Shown here in pieces: positions 62,960-64,000 of a stretch of 64,000 nt of DNA. The DNA is from Lacihabitans soyangensis (lineage in GTDB: Bacteria > Bacteroidota > Bacteroidia > Cytophagales > Spirosomataceae): positions 37,253-101,252 of the forward strand of contig NZ_RJUF01000007.1 of the NCBI RefSeq assembly GCF_024343775.1, written 5' to 3'. How positions within the stretch are numbered: position 1 is the stretch's first letter; each line of letters begins with the position of its first letter. Below the pieces are notes generated by a model. It searched no databases, had not been told where the DNA came from, and was given only the letters and a program-made list of their open reading frames with translations. The position numbers and the translations under genes are program-made.

Positions 62960-62988
62960 TCATCTCGCAAAGTCGCAGAGACGCAAAT
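62960..62988. repeat. fragment of the CACAGAG/TCGCAAAG repeat family beside the IS end
   Basis: CATCTCGCAAAGTCGCAGAG and ACGCAAATAA match the family words seen at 37848-38022 and 12605-12650. It lies directly outside the ISL3 element. Confidence 0.5.
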
Positions 62989-62995
62989 AAATAAT

Positions 62996-63014
62996 GGCTC
63001 TATGCTGAATAGAG
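62996..63014. repeat. probable right end of the ISL3-type element
   Basis: GGCTCTATGCTGAATAGAGT contains CTCTAT pairing with ATAGAG and overlaps the transposase stop codon. ISL3 termini often begin GGCT; the left end of the element is outside the window, so the terminal inverted repeat cannot be confirmed. Confidence 0.4.
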
Positions 63015-64000
63015 TGGGTACTTGAATTTGAGTTTAGCAGCAATGAAGTAAATCATACTGATAAAATTGTTTTTATTTCTGTATCCACGAGCCCTAGCTT
63101 TAGCCAATTGGATTTTACTATTAATACCTTCTAAAATTCCGTTTGAAATATGGTATTTAGAATAGTTTGTAATTCCTTTCCAATGTTTGATTACGGTGTC
63201 TGCAAATTTCTCAAATTGAGGTATCATTGCCTCTTTTACCATATCACACCAATAGGCTAAAAACCCTTGAGCTTCTTGAGGCGATTTAATAGACCAAAAG
63301 TCGTCAAATAGTATTTTTAAACGATAAGCCGCACCTAATCTGGGTAATGCCTCTAGTGACATATCTCTCTGTGTTTTTTGAGAAGCCGTCATGTTTTTGT
63401 CATTTTTGAGAAACAAATACTTTTGCCCTTTTAGCATTAGGTGATTCTTTAGTTCTTGTTTTCTTAAGTCGTCCATACTTTTATTCAAGAGTGCTTTGAC
63501 ATGATACCTATCAAATACTATTTGAGCATTTGAAAATTCTGACTCCACACCACTGATAAAAGAGGGTGATAAGTCTATACAAACTTGCTTGATATTCTGT
63601 CTCTGGGTACCTTTAGTTTCCAGATAATCAGCTATTTTCGTAATGGTGTCTGCTCCCTTGCCCTCAGTTGCATGTACTACCCTTGAAGTTTTCATATCCA
63701 CCGCAACGGTTATATAATCATGCCCCTTTTTAGAACTTGTCTCGTCTATTCCCAATGTTGAAATATCACTATGATCTGCACCACAATAAGCAATTCCAAG
63801 CCAATAATTAAAGATATTCCAGATGCGATTGGGGTAAACTCCAATCACTTTGCCTACCTTGTTGACTGGCATTTCTTGCTCTATTAACAACATACTAAAT
63901 GCCTCAAACAGAAGTGTAAAACCACTACCTTCCCGTGCCCACGGTACTGAGACTTGTTCAACCTTATTCTCAACAGTTTTTACACGTGGTATTTTACAAT
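63000..64000 (-). mobile_element. ISL3-family transposase gene, 5' end beyond the window
   Basis: The frame is open from the right edge to the stop at 63000-63002, giving at least 333 residues; an ATG at 63891-63893 is internal, since upstream residues (SVPWAREGSGFTLLFEA) match the conserved ISL3 N-terminal region. The DDE core shows GIDETSSKKGHDYITVAVD, VCIDLSPSFISGV and NGILEGINSKIQLAKARARG with YRNKNNF. The transposase moves the element by cut-and-paste style chemistry. No frameshift is visible, so it may be active. The target duplication cannot be seen. Confidence 0.92.

Overview
The window looks like chromosomal DNA of a Bacteroidota species, most likely order Cytophagales. The reasons are low GC content, a SusC-type TonB-linked receptor, a Reg_prop/Y_Y_Y histidine kinase, LytS/LytTR pairs, BlaI-M56 genes, many short secreted proteins, and repeated use of the Bacteroidota -7 promoter box TAnnTTTG close to start codons. 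I saw no rRNA, tRNA or CRISPR array and no prophage. One ISL3-type insertion sequence runs off the right edge.

Layout. 1-3412: the 5' part of a susC gene, divergent from an AraC regulator plus FGGY sugar kinase operon. 3458-8556: an unknown Cys-pair protein overlapping an M28 peptidase, then two glycosyltransferases and an FkbM methyltransferase. 8746-11711: a three-gene minus-strand operon with an alpha/beta hydrolase between two secreted proteins. 11871-15631: a structured palindromic element, a NarL-type regulator and its large propeller sensor kinase. 15804-19256: a tight five-gene cassette encoding a Rieske lipoprotein, a periplasmic thioredoxin, ApbE flavin transferase, a DUF4266 lipoprotein and a DUF3570 outer-membrane protein; this is my main candidate for a poorly described system. 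19257-19786: a repeat field. 19787-24390: a LytTR/LytS pair divergent from a TonB-dependent receptor. 24525-32675: YceI, a SWIM zinc-finger protein, a secreted reprolysin-like protease, a YdeP-type molybdoenzyme and a small lipoprotein.

32746-36495 is a BlaI-controlled operon. It encodes the repressor, two M56 membrane metalloproteases with TonB C-terminal domains (one also carries a fragment resembling a SusC plug), and a stand-alone secreted TonB C-terminal domain. The promoter carries two dyads of the form ACTA-N6-TAGT. 36559-39956 holds small housekeeping and unknown genes. 40111-40322 is a small membrane-protein gene broken by one base in a T run. 40713-47660 encodes a 2315-residue sensor kinase with about twelve PAS and two GAF modules. 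Next come ssb and a GxxExxY gene, a GDSL hydrolase and DUF6503-like lipoprotein pair, a 1134-residue dehydrogenase/HEAT/cytochrome c lipoprotein, a HigBA toxin-antitoxin pair, an M20 deacetylase with a YfcC carrier, a four-helix membrane protein, a DCC-family protein, a LytTR-only regulator, a secreted protein, PruA, a polysaccharide deacetylase and the ISL3 transposase.

Several themes recur. Extracytoplasmic redox chemistry appears in the Rieske/ApbE cassette, the cytochrome c fusion and the DCC protein. Cell-envelope sensing appears in four kinase or regulator systems and BlaI-M56. TonB-linked transport also recurs. Degenerate inverted-repeat families (CACAGAG type and ACACATAGG type) are scattered between genes. 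All functional calls come from reading motifs by eye; no database search was possible.
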